64,000 nucleotides of DNA from Nocardia terrae. Lineage in GTDB: Bacteria; Actinomycetota; Actinomycetes; Mycobacteriales; Mycobacteriaceae. Position numbers and translations under genes: made by a program. Position 1 is the first letter of the stretch; each line of letters begins with the position of its first letter. Below, one piece after another: positions 50,693-59,566 of the stretch. The notes under the pieces are model-generated. The model was not told where the DNA came from. It worked only from the letters and a program-made list of their open reading frames with translations, and made no database searches. The stretch is from the NCBI RefSeq assembly GCF_009760405.1, contig NZ_WRPP01000007.1, positions 124,001 through 188,000 on the forward strand. Direction: 5' to 3'.

Positions 50693-51054
50693 GTGACGCC
50701 GTTGTAGCCGTAGCTCTCGCCGTCGAGTTCGTAGAGGGCGACGTATACCGCCGCGGGCAGCAGGCCGAGGTTGCGGGCCAGCACTTCGTATGCGCGCTCG
50801 ACGAATTCGGTCTTCTCCGCGGTGGTGTTGGTGCCGGCCGTGATGCTCACCTCGAGGTGGGCGCCGGTGGCGTCCGCGAGCCGTTCCCCGCCGACGAACC
50901 AGCGGTCCGGGGCGGTCAGGTTGAGGTGGACCACCGCGTGCGCGGCGTCCTTCAGCAGGACCTTGTCGAGCAGCTCGGTGATCTCGGTGGCGAGCCGGGC
51001 GCCGGTCTCGGTCGGGAGGTCCGCGGCCGCGACGGTGATTCGCGCGAAGGGCAT
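50650..51054 (-). CDS. Tautomerase family protein
   Basis: 134 residues from ATG 51054. The second residue is proline (MPFARITV), so after loss of Met it would be the N-terminal catalytic proline of 4-oxalocrotonate-type tautomerases. VVHLNLTAPDRWFVGGERLA and EKTEFVERAYEVLARNLG fit the two-fold beta-alpha-beta layout. Likely acts on a small keto acid or aldehyde. Overlaps the end of the flavin oxidoreductase gene. Confidence 0.8.
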   Translation of the reverse strand: MPFARITVAAADLPTETGARLATEITELLDKVLLKDAAHAVVHLNLTAPDRWFVGGERLADATGAHLEVSITAGTNTTAEKTEFVERAYEVLARNLGLLPAAVYVALYELDGESYGYNGVTQLARLRANPSGRD

Positions 51055-51244
51055 GGCAGGGTGTCCATTTCGACGGAGGAACGGGTGACGGTTCCGAATC
51101 TACGGAGCCGGCGCCACCTCGGATGGGACGAAATCCGACGGGTGGGGGACTTAAGACGCCATCGCGGAAAGCCGGTGCGGAATACGGACTGAACGGTTCG
51201 AGTTAACGGGCGAACGAGGAACTTTCCCTTATAGAGGTGATGAG

Positions 51245-52315
51245 ATGTCCGTTTCGACTCCAGCGAGCACTGTCTCGACTCCGGTCAGCACCGTCTCGAC
51301 TTCAGCGAGCACCGTCTCGTCGCATATCGCGGGAATCCTGGTGGACGCGGCGCTGTCGGCGGGGGCGGGTACGGATCGGATCGCGCAGTTGCTGGGCTGG
51401 GATCCCGAACTGCTGCGGGACCGCTCCTTCCGGATACCGGTCGGGGACGTGTCCAGGCTCTGGGGTCTGCTGTACACCCTGGCCGGGCCCCGGGCCGGAG
51501 TGCTGGCCGCCGACCGGGCCGAACACGGTCGCCTCTATGTCTGGGACTACCTGATCAGCAATGCGCCGACCCTGGCCGACGGCCTGCGCGAGGCCGCGCG
51601 ATTCAACACCACCATCTGCGATCCCAAGGTCGGTCTCGAGGTGATCGAAGACGGATCACTGCTCACCGCACGGTATTTCGATCTGCCGCACCGGGAGCCG
51701 CTCGACGCGCTGGTGCGGGAGTTCGCCGCGGTGGTGACCGCGCGCCGCGCCGTGGCGGGCTTCGGCGACGCGGGTATCCCGGTGCGGGTGGAGTTCTCGC
51801 ACTCCGCACCGGCGGACCGCGGCTACCTGGTGCGCGCCCTCGGCACCGGGAACATCCACTTCGACCAGCCCCGCGACGCCATCACCTTCCTCGGCACCGG
51901 CGCCCCCGTCCGCCCGAACGATCCGCTGCTGCAGGGCATTCTGCGCGAGCACGCCGAACGGATGCTCGAGTCGGGCGATCCCGAGCCGCCGTGGCTGGAA
52001 GCCTTCCGGCGAGTGCTGCGCGCCCGGCTCTCGGATCGCGCCACCGGCGGCGCGCGGCTGGACGAGGTCGCCAAGCGGCTCGGCGTCAGCGAGCGCACCC
52101 TGCAGCGACGCCTCGCCGACCACCGCACGACCTGGCGCGTCGAACTGGAGACCGTCCGCCGCGACCTGGCCATCGCCCTGCTGCGCAACGGCAGCGACTC
52201 GATCCAGTCGATCGCCCTGCAGCTCGGCTACCGCGACCACCGGGTCCTGGCTCGCGCCTTCCGCCGCTGGACCGGCCAGTCCCCGGCCGGTTTCCGCCGG
52301 GCCATCGCGAACTGA
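51245..52315 (+). CDS. AraC family regulator with STVST repeats at the N-terminus
   Basis: 356 residues from ATG 51245. The first 25 residues are Ser/Thr/Val repeats coded by three 21-bp tandem units (51254-51316), which its relatives lack. Then the same ligand-binding domain as at 48582 (LYVWDYLISNAPTLADGL) and two helix-turn-helix motifs (RLDEVAKRLGVSERTLQRRL; SIQSIALQLGYRDHRVLARA) with an intact GQSPAGFRR end. TATAGA (51230-51235) and the dyad GTTCG-N10-CGAAC (51196-51215) lie upstream. Confidence 0.9.
   Translation: MSVSTPASTVSTPVSTVSTSASTVSSHIAGILVDAALSAGAGTDRIAQLLGWDPELLRDRSFRIPVGDVSRLWGLLYTLAGPRAGVLAADRAEHGRLYVWDYLISNAPTLADGLREAARFNTTICDPKVGLEVIEDGSLLTARYFDLPHREPLDALVREFAAVVTARRAVAGFGDAGIPVRVEFSHSAPADRGYLVRALGTGNIHFDQPRDAITFLGTGAPVRPNDPLLQGILREHAERMLESGDPEPPWLEAFRRVLRARLSDRATGGARLDEVAKRLGVSERTLQRRLADHRTTWRVELETVRRDLAIALLRNGSDSIQSIALQLGYRDHRVLARAFRRWTGQSPAGFRRAIAN
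51254..51316 (+). repeat. Three 21-bp tandem units at the start of the AraC gene
   Basis: TCGACTCCAGCGAGCACTGT plus C, repeated at 51254, 51275 and 51296 with a few changes. Each codes for seven residues (STPASTV type), so unit number can vary in frame. Confidence 0.8.
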
Positions 52316-52356
52316 GGACGTCTCCCCGGTCCCCCGACGGCCGGGGAGACGACCCG

Positions 52357-54174
52357 TCACAATCCCTGGATCATGAAGTTCGCGATGTAGGAGCTCGCGG
52401 GCTCGGGCAGGCCGCTGTTCTGCTTCTCCGCGGCGGTCACCACGTCGTAGTGCCGGTACCCCGGGATGAATTTCGCGTTGTAGGGCAGCAATCCGGCCAG
52501 GCCCGCGTTCTGCACCGGCGAATCACCGCTGAGCAGAGTCAGATTGCGTTGCCCGGCGGGCGTGCTCTGCCAGCGGTCGCCGTGCAGCAGGAAGTTCAGG
52601 ATGCCGCCCGAGCGATAGGTGAGTTTCGCCAGGTCCCCGTCCCGGCCCAGGCCGAGCGCGAACACGGTGTCGGTGATCAGGCGCAGCGGCGTGTACTCCT
52701 CGAAGTAGCCGACCTGCTGCCAGCCCGGATTCATGGCGTGCGCGAACTGCCGGATATCGGTGACCTCGTGGTCCTGATCGGTAGCCGGGCCGTGGCCCAG
52801 GACCGGACCGTCGATGCTCGACGGCGGCACCTGATCGTAATTCCGCCAGCCGCACAGGGTTCCGTGATCGGCGGGGGTGTAGTTCTGGCCGTAGCCGACG
52901 CGCAGCGGGATCACGAACAGCGTCGGCCCGAGGATCGGCACCGAGGCCAGACCGTTGGGGATCGGATACGTCTTGCCCTGGACCGGGCAGTCGTAGAACC
53001 CGAGTCCGGCCTGCAGCACGTATTCGGCGGAGTTCTGGTCGAAGTACATGCCCAGCCGGGTGGTGTTGGTGACCCGGAAGTCGTCGGGCAGGTTCGCGCC
53101 GGTGAACAGGTCGAGGTAGTCCTTGCCGTAGAACAGCCGCATCCACGGTTCGGTGCGCAGGTCGCGCGGGACGAGGTTCCTCAGGTCGCTCTCGTCGTCG
53201 GGCCGCTGATCGGCCGCCATGGCCGCCAGGTAGTAGGTGTTCATCACCTCCGAGGCCGAGATGACCGGCAGCTGGCCCACTCCCAAGCCGTTGGTCATGA
53301 GCGTGTTCACGGCGTTCTTCACCAGCCCGCCCGCGGCCGAGAGCACCTGATCCAGCACGCCGGTGCCCGAGAATCCGGCCGGATCGGTCATGGCGAAACC
53401 GTCCTCGGGGATGAGCCCGCCGCCGCACAGGTTGAACCCGGCGTAGTCGGCGGCCGCCGGATCACCGGCGAAGTTCCACGCCATCATCGGACCGGTGAGG
53501 AACGCGCCCAGCGAGTGGCCGCCGCAGAAGCTGCGGGTGCGCCGCGCCGGGTCCGGCATCAGGTGCTCGATGACCGCGCGCCAGTCGTCGAGGGTGAGCG
53601 AGAGCCCGTATTCGCCCAAGTAGCTGAGGGATTCGGGAGTTTGGTACTGGTACGTGTGCCCGTCGATCCGCGCGCCGTGGAAGTAGTAGTCCGCGGCCAC
53701 GTGATAGTCCCCGGCGGCCTGGGCGGCCTGCCAGCCGGTGCGGTCCTCGGCGCAGTTGGAGCGCCGGTCCAGGGAAATGTATTCGACGTGCTTGCCCTGC
53801 GCGGCGGCCTTGCGCACCACCTGCGGACCCTGGATGTCGAGATTGCCCGCGCCGGAATAGGTTCCGGGCTGCACGGTCAGCACCGCGTCGGCGTCGGCGC
53901 TGTCGGCCGGGCCCTGCTTGGAGCGGTAGCGCACGTAGCCGATCCAGTCGCAGGCTTCCGGGTGGGCCATGGTCGAATACGGGCTGGGATAGTGCAGCCG
54001 CACGTAGGTCGCCTCGACGTCGTCGCCCAGGCCGGGATCCCCGGTGACAGGGGTGGAGATCTCGCGGTCGGGGACCGGGAGCCGGACGGGCTCGGCCGTC
54101 GCGACAGGTAGCACGGCGGCGGCCAGAACCATTGCGGTGCAACAGGTCAGCGCGGCGAGCGCGGCCCGCCTCAT
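52357..54174 (-). CDS. Secreted alpha/beta hydrolase (lipase-like), copy 1
   Basis: 605 residues from ATG 54174. Signal peptide (MRRAALAALTCCTAMVLAAA, cleavage near ATAEP). Nucleophile-elbow motif FCGGHSLGAFLTG and a late PGYRHYDVVTAAEKQNSG histidine segment support an alpha/beta hydrolase. Paralogue of the next gene upstream (both share IGYVRYR/VGFLRYR, YYFHG/YYFNG, LCGWRNYD/LYGWRNYD and the GYxHxD end). Likely an exported esterase. No known family name comes to mind. Four-base overlap with copy 2. Confidence 0.78.
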   Translation of the reverse strand: MRRAALAALTCCTAMVLAAAVLPVATAEPVRLPVPDREISTPVTGDPGLGDDVEATYVRLHYPSPYSTMAHPEACDWIGYVRYRSKQGPADSADADAVLTVQPGTYSGAGNLDIQGPQVVRKAAAQGKHVEYISLDRRSNCAEDRTGWQAAQAAGDYHVAADYYFHGARIDGHTYQYQTPESLSYLGEYGLSLTLDDWRAVIEHLMPDPARRTRSFCGGHSLGAFLTGPMMAWNFAGDPAAADYAGFNLCGGGLIPEDGFAMTDPAGFSGTGVLDQVLSAAGGLVKNAVNTLMTNGLGVGQLPVISASEVMNTYYLAAMAADQRPDDESDLRNLVPRDLRTEPWMRLFYGKDYLDLFTGANLPDDFRVTNTTRLGMYFDQNSAEYVLQAGLGFYDCPVQGKTYPIPNGLASVPILGPTLFVIPLRVGYGQNYTPADHGTLCGWRNYDQVPPSSIDGPVLGHGPATDQDHEVTDIRQFAHAMNPGWQQVGYFEEYTPLRLITDTVFALGLGRDGDLAKLTYRSGGILNFLLHGDRWQSTPAGQRNLTLLSGDSPVQNAGLAGLLPYNAKFIPGYRHYDVVTAAEKQNSGLPEPASSYIANFMIQGL

Positions 54175-55934
54175 CGCAGGGTCCCGATGAACCGGGCGAG
54201 GGTTTCGCCGCTGTGGTCGGGGGTTCCGTCGTTCTGCACGGCCGCGGCCGCGATGGTGTCGACGTGGTTGTATCCGGGCAGTGCGACCACCGTCGCCGTG
54301 GCGGGCGGCGGGAAGAAGGTCCCGGCGGTGGCCTGCACGCCGCTGTCGCCCGCCCAGGCAACGTAATTGGGCTTGGTGCGGCTCATGCCGTGATAGCGGA
54401 GACCGGCCATCTCACCGCTGCGCGCACCGCCGTACCCGGCGCCGATGTCGACGACCGCGCGCAGCGGGAAGTAGGTCTCCCAGTAGGCATACGGCGCTCC
54501 GGCGGCCAATTGCCGGGCGGCGTCGCGGATGTCGGCGACCTCGTGGCCGGGCGCGGTGAACGGGACACCGGCGGTGTCGTCGTAGTTGCGCCAGCCGTAG
54601 AGCACGGTGTGATCGGTCGGCGCGACGCGGGTCTGGGTGCCCGCCCCGAACTTCAGGAAGCTGCCGAAAAGCGGTAGCTGCGTGAGGGATCCGGGATTGG
54701 GGAAGGTCTTCTCCTGCACCGGACCGCCGCTCAGCGCGCCCACACCCTGTTGGAACAGCGTGAAATTCGTGGAGTTGTTGTCGATGAGCACGCCCAGCAG
54801 CGCGGTATTGGTGAACCGGAAATCACGGATGGTGCCGGTGCCGTCGTCGCCGTTGGTGGCGAACGCGGACCAGGTCGGCGCGAACAGGTAGTTCAGCGTC
54901 GTGTCCAGCTCGAGGTCGTGGGGGAGGTGGGCGAGCAGGTGGCTCTCGCCGTCCGGATCCAGGTGCGCGGCCAGCCCGGCCAGGCGCAGCAGCATGAACG
55001 ATCGGGTGCCCAGGACCGGGACCGGTCCGAAGACGCGCGGCATGACGCCCGCGCGGAATCCGGCCTGCACCACCGTATCCGCCGGGCCGACAACGGCATT
55101 GGTGATGTCGTGCAGAATCGGCGTGTTCTGGATGGCGGCCGCGTCGGAGGTGATCATCGAGTCCTGGGCGGCGAAGGCGGCGCACTGGTCGGCTCCCGGG
55201 CGGCCGTCGAAGTCCCAGTCGGAGAAGAAGCCGGTCACCAAGCCGCCCAGCGAGATTCCGGTGCAGACGAAGCGTCGCTGCCGCTGCGCCTGCTCGGGCA
55301 CCTCGTGGAGCATGATCTCGTACTGGTCGCGCACGATGCGCTCGAGGCCCATCGAATCCAGCACCGCGAGATCGGCGGAGGTTCGGAAGCCGGGAAAGAC
55401 CTTGCCGTCGAGCGGTTTTCCATTGAAGTAGTAATCGACGGCGTCGAGATAGTCGCCGCTGCGCAACGCGTAGTCGAAGCCCTCGTTCTCGTCGAGGCAG
55501 GCGCTGCGCCGCGCCAGCGCCCAGAACTCGATCCGCTGCCCCAGCGCCCGCGCCGAGTGCACGGTATTGAAGGCGACGCTGTCGGAATTCATCGCCCCGC
55601 CGCCGAGGCCCTGTTCCTGAATGACGATATGGTCGGCGTCCGCGGAGGTTTCGGGCCCGTCCACCGGGCGGTACCGCAGGAATCCGACGCGGTCGCAATT
55701 CGCAGGGTGCGGTGGCGCGTCCGCGGGCAGCGGCAGCGCGAAGCTGACGTACGACACCGCGATCCCGTCGCGGGTCGACAGGGCCTGTTCCTGGCGGTCG
55801 GTCGCCGCGCTCACCGGTTCGGGATCGGCCGCGGCCACCCCGGAATGCATCATCCCCGCAGTCAGCAACGCTGAGGCAAGCATCGCCGTCGAACCACGTC
55901 GGCGCAGGGCCGCCGACCGAACCACACTGTTCAT
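54171..55934 (-). CDS. Secreted alpha/beta hydrolase (lipase-like), copy 2
   Basis: 587 residues from ATG 55934 (an earlier in-frame start at 55973 would put extra residues before the signal peptide). Signal segment LRRRGSTAMLASALLTAGMM, cleavage near GVAAADP. Nucleophile region VCTGISLGGLVTGFFSDW and late LPGYNHVDTIAAAAVQNDG match copy 1. The stop overlaps the copy-1 ATG, so the two are made together. Substrate unknown; tandem duplication with marked divergence. Confidence 0.78.
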   Translation of the reverse strand: MNSVVRSAALRRRGSTAMLASALLTAGMMHSGVAAADPEPVSAATDRQEQALSTRDGIAVSYVSFALPLPADAPPHPANCDRVGFLRYRPVDGPETSADADHIVIQEQGLGGGAMNSDSVAFNTVHSARALGQRIEFWALARRSACLDENEGFDYALRSGDYLDAVDYYFNGKPLDGKVFPGFRTSADLAVLDSMGLERIVRDQYEIMLHEVPEQAQRQRRFVCTGISLGGLVTGFFSDWDFDGRPGADQCAAFAAQDSMITSDAAAIQNTPILHDITNAVVGPADTVVQAGFRAGVMPRVFGPVPVLGTRSFMLLRLAGLAAHLDPDGESHLLAHLPHDLELDTTLNYLFAPTWSAFATNGDDGTGTIRDFRFTNTALLGVLIDNNSTNFTLFQQGVGALSGGPVQEKTFPNPGSLTQLPLFGSFLKFGAGTQTRVAPTDHTVLYGWRNYDDTAGVPFTAPGHEVADIRDAARQLAAGAPYAYWETYFPLRAVVDIGAGYGGARSGEMAGLRYHGMSRTKPNYVAWAGDSGVQATAGTFFPPPATATVVALPGYNHVDTIAAAAVQNDGTPDHSGETLARFIGTLR

Positions 55935-56051
55935 GGGAAGGGAGCCTTCCAGCGTGGTGGCCGGGTGATCCATTCACAAATCACCGATATTCGCCGGCGT
56001 CATTTGGGCAAATGTCGCTGTACGCCGAGGGGGTCGCGGTGCCGGCCCGGT

Positions 56052-57005
56052 CTAGCGGGGGGTGCTCAGGAACTGTTGCAGGGCTTGGGATACGGCGGTG
56101 TCGCCCTGCAGGGTCGGGTGGCCGGGCTGGCCCAGGAAATCCGGGCCCGGGGTGAAGACGCCGTTCAACCACGGCTCGGGCGAACACAATCCATGGCCCG
56201 CGGTCACCGCGGCGGTGTCGAAGTACTCGACGCCGAGCCGGGCGGCGGCCGCGCGCGGGGCTTCGCGGAGACTGTCGAAGACGTCGGTGATGGCGCCCGC
56301 CCGGGGAATGGTGACCGGGACGCCCAGCACGCCCATGCAGACCGCCTGGTCTCCGGGGGTGTGCAGTTCTTGGTATCCGACCAGGACGATGCGCGCGTTG
56401 GGGGCGTAATAGCGGATGTAGGTGACGATGTCGCGCAGGTGGTCGACGTAGTCCTGGCCGGTGAGCAGGGTCGGCGGGTTGCCGTCGGAGGCCGCGTCGT
56501 CGGTGCTGCAGCCGTGCAGGACGTTCAGCATGCACGGCACCAGCGCACCCTGCGCGCCGTGGTCGGCGCCCCAGGCATCGTTCAAACCGAACTGCAGCAG
56601 CACGGCTTTGGTCCGGGGTCCGAACGCGCCGTCCGCGGCGGCCTGCCGGGCCTCGGTCAGGGCGGTCCAGTAGTGGTCTTCGCCGTGTCGCCACATGTAG
56701 GCGCCGACGCAGGACACGTCCTCGACATCGTTGTTCCGGGACAAGCCCATTCGCTGCGCCAGCTGGGTCGGCCAGGAGGTGGGCAGATGCGTGCAGGCCA
56801 CTCCGGTCGGCTGCGCCTGCATGGTGGCCAGGGTGGCGTTCGCGGTGTTCGAGTCGCCCATGACGACCAGCGACCTGCCGGAATCCGATTGCCCCGGATC
56901 GGTGTCGGCACCGGCGACCGGGGCGGTGAGACCGCCCAGGACCACCGCCCCTCCGAAGACCATCGCGACGGCGGATAGCAGGCGGCTCATTGTCCTCGTT
57001 CTCAT
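56052..57005 (-). CDS. Secreted SGNH/GDSL-family esterase
   Basis: 317 residues from ATG 57005 (ATG 56990 also possible). Signal peptide RLLSAVAMVFGGAVVLGG, cleavage near VAGADT. SGNH blocks are complete: VVMGDSNTANAT (serine), the glycine in VSCVGAY, GLNDAW (asparagine) and GQPGHPTLQGD (aspartate/histidine). Six cysteines suggest disulfides. Would hydrolyse esters outside the cell; size and the GDSN motif recall Rv1075c. Divergent from the SDR gene. Confidence 0.88.
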   Translation of the reverse strand: MRTRTMSRLLSAVAMVFGGAVVLGGLTAPVAGADTDPGQSDSGRSLVVMGDSNTANATLATMQAQPTGVACTHLPTSWPTQLAQRMGLSRNNDVEDVSCVGAYMWRHGEDHYWTALTEARQAAADGAFGPRTKAVLLQFGLNDAWGADHGAQGALVPCMLNVLHGCSTDDAASDGNPPTLLTGQDYVDHLRDIVTYIRYYAPNARIVLVGYQELHTPGDQAVCMGVLGVPVTIPRAGAITDVFDSLREAPRAAAARLGVEYFDTAAVTAGHGLCSPEPWLNGVFTPGPDFLGQPGHPTLQGDTAVSQALQQFLSTPR

Positions 57006-57105
57006 GTGAAATGACGGTGCGTCAACCGGGTGGGTCGGCAGAGCGTAGCTCAGCTGACAGTCGGGTGACAGCCGATTGACAGTGCGATCGCCGACCATCG
57101 CCCGC

Positions 57106-57858
57106 ATGACTGTCGTGAACGCCCCACTGGCCGATCGCATTGCCGTGGTTACCGGAGCCTCCAGCGGCATCGGCGCCGCCACCGCCCGCCGTCTGGCCGC
57201 CGACGGCGCCCGGGTGGCCCTGCTGGCCCGCCGGGTCGACCGGATCAAGGAACTGGCGGCCGAGATCTCCGGACTCGCCGTCGAAGCCGATGTGCGCCTG
57301 CAGGATTCGGTGCTGGCCGCCGCGCGGACCGTGCGCGGCGAACTCGGCCGCCCCGACCTGGTCGTGGCCAATGCCGGGGTGATGCTGCCAGCTCCCTTCG
57401 ACACCTCCGACACCGCCGAGTGGGATCAGATGATCTCCACCAACGTCAACGGCCTGCTCTACACCAGCCGCGCCTTCGCCGACGATCTGCTGGCGGCCGC
57501 CGCCGAGGGCCGGACCGCCGATCTGGTGCACGTCAGTTCCATCGGCGCGCACGTCGTCTTCGCCAACTACGGCGTCTACGGCGCGACCAAGGCGGCCGTC
57601 TCCCACCTGAGCCGCATTCTGCGCGCCGAGTTCGGACCCCGCGGCCTGCGCGTCCACAACCTCGAACCCGGCCTGGTGACAACCGAACTCGGCGACACCA
57701 TGGAGGACCGCGGGCAGTTCGAGGCGCTGGCCGAATGGCGCGAACGGAATCAGAGCCTGCCCGCCACCGACATCGCCGACATCATCGCCTTCAGCACGGC
57801 CCTGCCGCGCCGGGTGAATATCGCCGATCTCGTTGTGCTGCCCACGGTCCAGGGCTAG
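57106..57858 (+). CDS. Short-chain dehydrogenase/reductase
   Basis: 250 residues from ATG 57106 (no ribosome site; TTGACA is at 57076-57081). Classical SDR: NAD(P)-binding VVTGASSGIGAATARRLA, NAG in VVANAGVMLP, the serine of HVSSIGAH and YGVYGATKAAV with the catalytic tyrosine and lysine. RRVDR after the second strand suggests NADPH. Substrate unknown. Confidence 0.9.
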   Translation: MTVVNAPLADRIAVVTGASSGIGAATARRLAADGARVALLARRVDRIKELAAEISGLAVEADVRLQDSVLAAARTVRGELGRPDLVVANAGVMLPAPFDTSDTAEWDQMISTNVNGLLYTSRAFADDLLAAAAEGRTADLVHVSSIGAHVVFANYGVYGATKAAVSHLSRILRAEFGPRGLRVHNLEPGLVTTELGDTMEDRGQFEALAEWRERNQSLPATDIADIIAFSTALPRRVNIADLVVLPTVQG

Positions 57859-57940
57859 CCGGAGGCGGCTCGGATCGGTCATCCGATCGGTCACAGGGTG
57901 AATACCTGGGTGCAGGCCGACTCGTCTGTGTGATATCGGT

Positions 57941-57970
57941 TTGTCGTCGGAAAACTTCCGACCATACATC
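57941..57970 (+). promoter_or_regulatory. Promoter with palindromic operator for the 31-residue peptide gene
   Basis: TTGTCG (57941-57946) and TACATC (57965-57970) are spaced by 18 bp. The spacer contains a perfect palindrome GTCGGAA-AAC-TTCCGAC (57946-57962), so a bound repressor would block the polymerase. Confidence 0.6.
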
Positions 57971-57993
57971 GAAGGTTAGGAACACAGGTCAAA

Positions 57994-58089
57994 ATGGGTG
58001 GGATCATCGGCGTGCTCTTCAATCTCTTCTCGCAGGGCTTCAATATCGCGAGCACCGGATCGTCCTTCCTGAGGACCGAGCACCGCTGA
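57994..58089 (+). CDS. 31-residue peptide of unknown function
   Basis: ATG 57994 to TGA 58089. The sequence starts MGGIIGVLFNLFSQGFNIAS and ends FLRTEHR: a hydrophobic, amphipathic N-terminal two-thirds and a charged tail, without a cleavage site. ACAGG lies 5 nt before AAATG. It has its own promoter, an operator-like palindrome and a terminator hairpin 15 bp after the stop, which supports a real gene. Could be a membrane-active peptide, a regulator or a secreted signal. No family recognised. Confidence 0.6.
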   Translation: MGGIIGVLFNLFSQGFNIASTGSSFLRTEHR

Positions 58090-58103
58090 CGGGGAGTGTG
58101 CGT

Positions 58104-58123
58104 CGGCCCCGTTCCCGGGGCCG
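58104..58123 (+). terminator. Terminator after the 31-residue peptide gene
   Basis: CGGCCCCG (58104-58111) pairs with CGGGGCCG (58116-58123), loop TTCC. Followed by AATAAA. It also separates the convergent glyoxalase-like gene. Confidence 0.75.
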
Positions 58124-58151
58124 GCAATAAACCCCGAGGCGGGCCCGGCGT

Positions 58152-58538
58152 TCAGCAGCCCGCCGGAGGAGTCCATTGGGTCAGTTCGACGTCGACCCGG
58201 TTCGGGTCCGTCAGCCGTAGTCGCAGCAGTCCTCCCGCCTCGCGGTGCAGCGGGGTGCTGATCGACGCGCCCTCTTCGAACAACCGGTCCTGCTCGACGG
58301 CGAGGTCGGTGACCTCGAACCCCATCCGCACCCCGGGCGTCTCACCGCCCTCCGGATCGGCCTGCGCTTTCGATTCCGATCGGCGCAAGACGATTTCCAC
58401 ATCCAGGTCGTCGCGTTCGAGGCAGATCGACACCTCGTCGATCACGGTCGCGCGAAATCCCAGATGGGTGCAGAAGAACCCGCTCGATGCCGCCGGATCG
58501 GAAACGGCCAGGGTGATCGACGCGCCGAGAATCCTCAT
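58152..58538 (-). CDS. Glyoxalase/bleomycin-resistance-like protein (copy B)
   Basis: 128 residues from ATG 58538, the same length as copy A at 40675. VOC fold with SITLAVSDPAASSGFFCTHL and LTDPNRVDVELTQW. Differs from copy A mainly in the middle (RRSESKAQADPEGGETPGV). Divergent from a LysR gene, the usual arrangement for a LysR target, with the conserved dyad element between them. Ligand unknown. Confidence 0.85.
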   Translation of the reverse strand: MRILGASITLAVSDPAASSGFFCTHLGFRATVIDEVSICLERDDLDVEIVLRRSESKAQADPEGGETPGVRMGFEVTDLAVEQDRLFEEGASISTPLHREAGGLLRLRLTDPNRVDVELTQWTPPAGC

Positions 58539-58571
58539 GACCTCAAGCTTCGAAGCTCGCGGGTGCCGGAT

Positions 58572-58616
58572 CAATGATCAAGATCGAAACGCTCGTTAAC
58601 CCAGAGGTTTACGATC
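58572..58616. promoter_or_regulatory. Conserved element, copy B (dyad GTTAAC-N6-GTTTAC)
   Basis: Nearly identical to 41138-41182. Core at 58595-58612: GTTAAC-CCAGAG-GTTTAC. It lies between the divergent glyoxalase-like and LysR genes and directly upstream of the LysR start, so it is most simply the LysR binding site. Its presence inside the longer reading frame that could start at 58574 argues that the LysR start is at 58622. Confidence 0.75.
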
Positions 58617-58621
58617 ACGGC

Positions 58622-59521
58622 GTGGAAATGCGGGACATCGAGATCTTCATAACCTTGGCCGAGGAGCTGCATTTCGGCCGGACGGCCGAAAAGCTCCAGA
58701 TCACGCCGGCGCGGGTCAGCCAGGCGATCAAGAAGCAGGAGCGGCGGGTCCAGGCCACGCTCTTCGAACGCACGTCTCGCTCGGTCTCTTTGACGCCCAT
58801 CGGCCGCCGGCTCTACGAAGACCTCAAGCAGGCGCAAGATCTCATCGACAGCGGCATCACCCGGGCCCGCGCCGCGAGCCGCAGCGTTCAGGGCACCCTC
58901 CGGGTGGCCGTCATGAGCATCCTGGGCCTGTATCTGAACCCCGTGATCGAGGCCTTCAACGACCGATACCCCGACTGCACAGTCGAATTGGTCGACTTCC
59001 CGCACAGCGAACCCTTCACCGCGCTGCGCGCCAAGGCCGTCGACCTCGCCCTGATCTGGCTGCCCGTCCGCGAACCCGACCTCACCGTGGGACCGGTGGT
59101 GATGACCGAGGGCCGCGTGTTGGCCGCGGCCGCCACCGCCGAAATCGCCACCCGCTCAGCACTCACCATGGAAGACCTGGCCGAGTGCGTCTTCCCCAGC
59201 GTGGGCAATGTGCCGCAGTACTGGATCGAAGGCATGCTCCCCGCCGCCACCCCCGGCGGCATCCCCATCGCCCGCGGCCCCGAAGCCGCCTCCTTCTTCG
59301 AAATCCTGCCCCTGATCATGTCCGGCGCCGTGGTCTCCCCGATGAACGCTCACGTCGCCTGGACCTACACCCCGCCCAACATCACCTACATCCCCATCAC
59401 CGACGCCCCCGTCACGGAGTGGACCCTCATCTGGCTCACCGACACCGAGACCGCCGCCGTCCGAGCCTTCGCCGACACCGCCCGCGACATCGGCATCCGC
59501 GAGATCACCGACGAGAACTGA
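58622..59521 (+). CDS. LysR family transcriptional regulator
   Basis: 299 residues from GTG 58622, chosen because the paralogue at 45623 starts at the same residue (MELRDIEIF versus MEMRDIEIF). Winged helix ITLAEELHFGRTAEKLQITP with RVSQAIKKQERRVQATLFER, then the effector domain (LRVAVMSILGLYL; AVDLALIWLPVREPDLTVGP). Likely controls the divergent glyoxalase-like gene through the dyad element and represses itself. Confidence 0.92.
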   Translation: MEMRDIEIFITLAEELHFGRTAEKLQITPARVSQAIKKQERRVQATLFERTSRSVSLTPIGRRLYEDLKQAQDLIDSGITRARAASRSVQGTLRVAVMSILGLYLNPVIEAFNDRYPDCTVELVDFPHSEPFTALRAKAVDLALIWLPVREPDLTVGPVVMTEGRVLAAAATAEIATRSALTMEDLAECVFPSVGNVPQYWIEGMLPAATPGGIPIARGPEAASFFEILPLIMSGAVVSPMNAHVAWTYTPPNITYIPITDAPVTEWTLIWLTDTETAAVRAFADTARDIGIREITDEN

Positions 59522-59560
59522 CCCCGGGCGTGGGCTCGTGCGGCGGGCTGCGTCGTGTGC

Positions 59561-59566
59561 AAGGCT
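59561..59566 (+). promoter_or_regulatory. -10-like element before the DUF255 gene
   Basis: AAGGCT at 59561-59566, 6 nt before the ATG at 59573, with no ribosome site: consistent with a leaderless transcript, as for metB and the AraC gene at 48582. Confidence 0.35.

Noticed and set aside
58574..58621. LysR start at 58574
   Set aside because: This stretch is the conserved operator element. The same element also gives a similar peptide at 41141 where there is no LysR, so the similarity comes from DNA conservation, and the paralogue begins at the position matching 58622.
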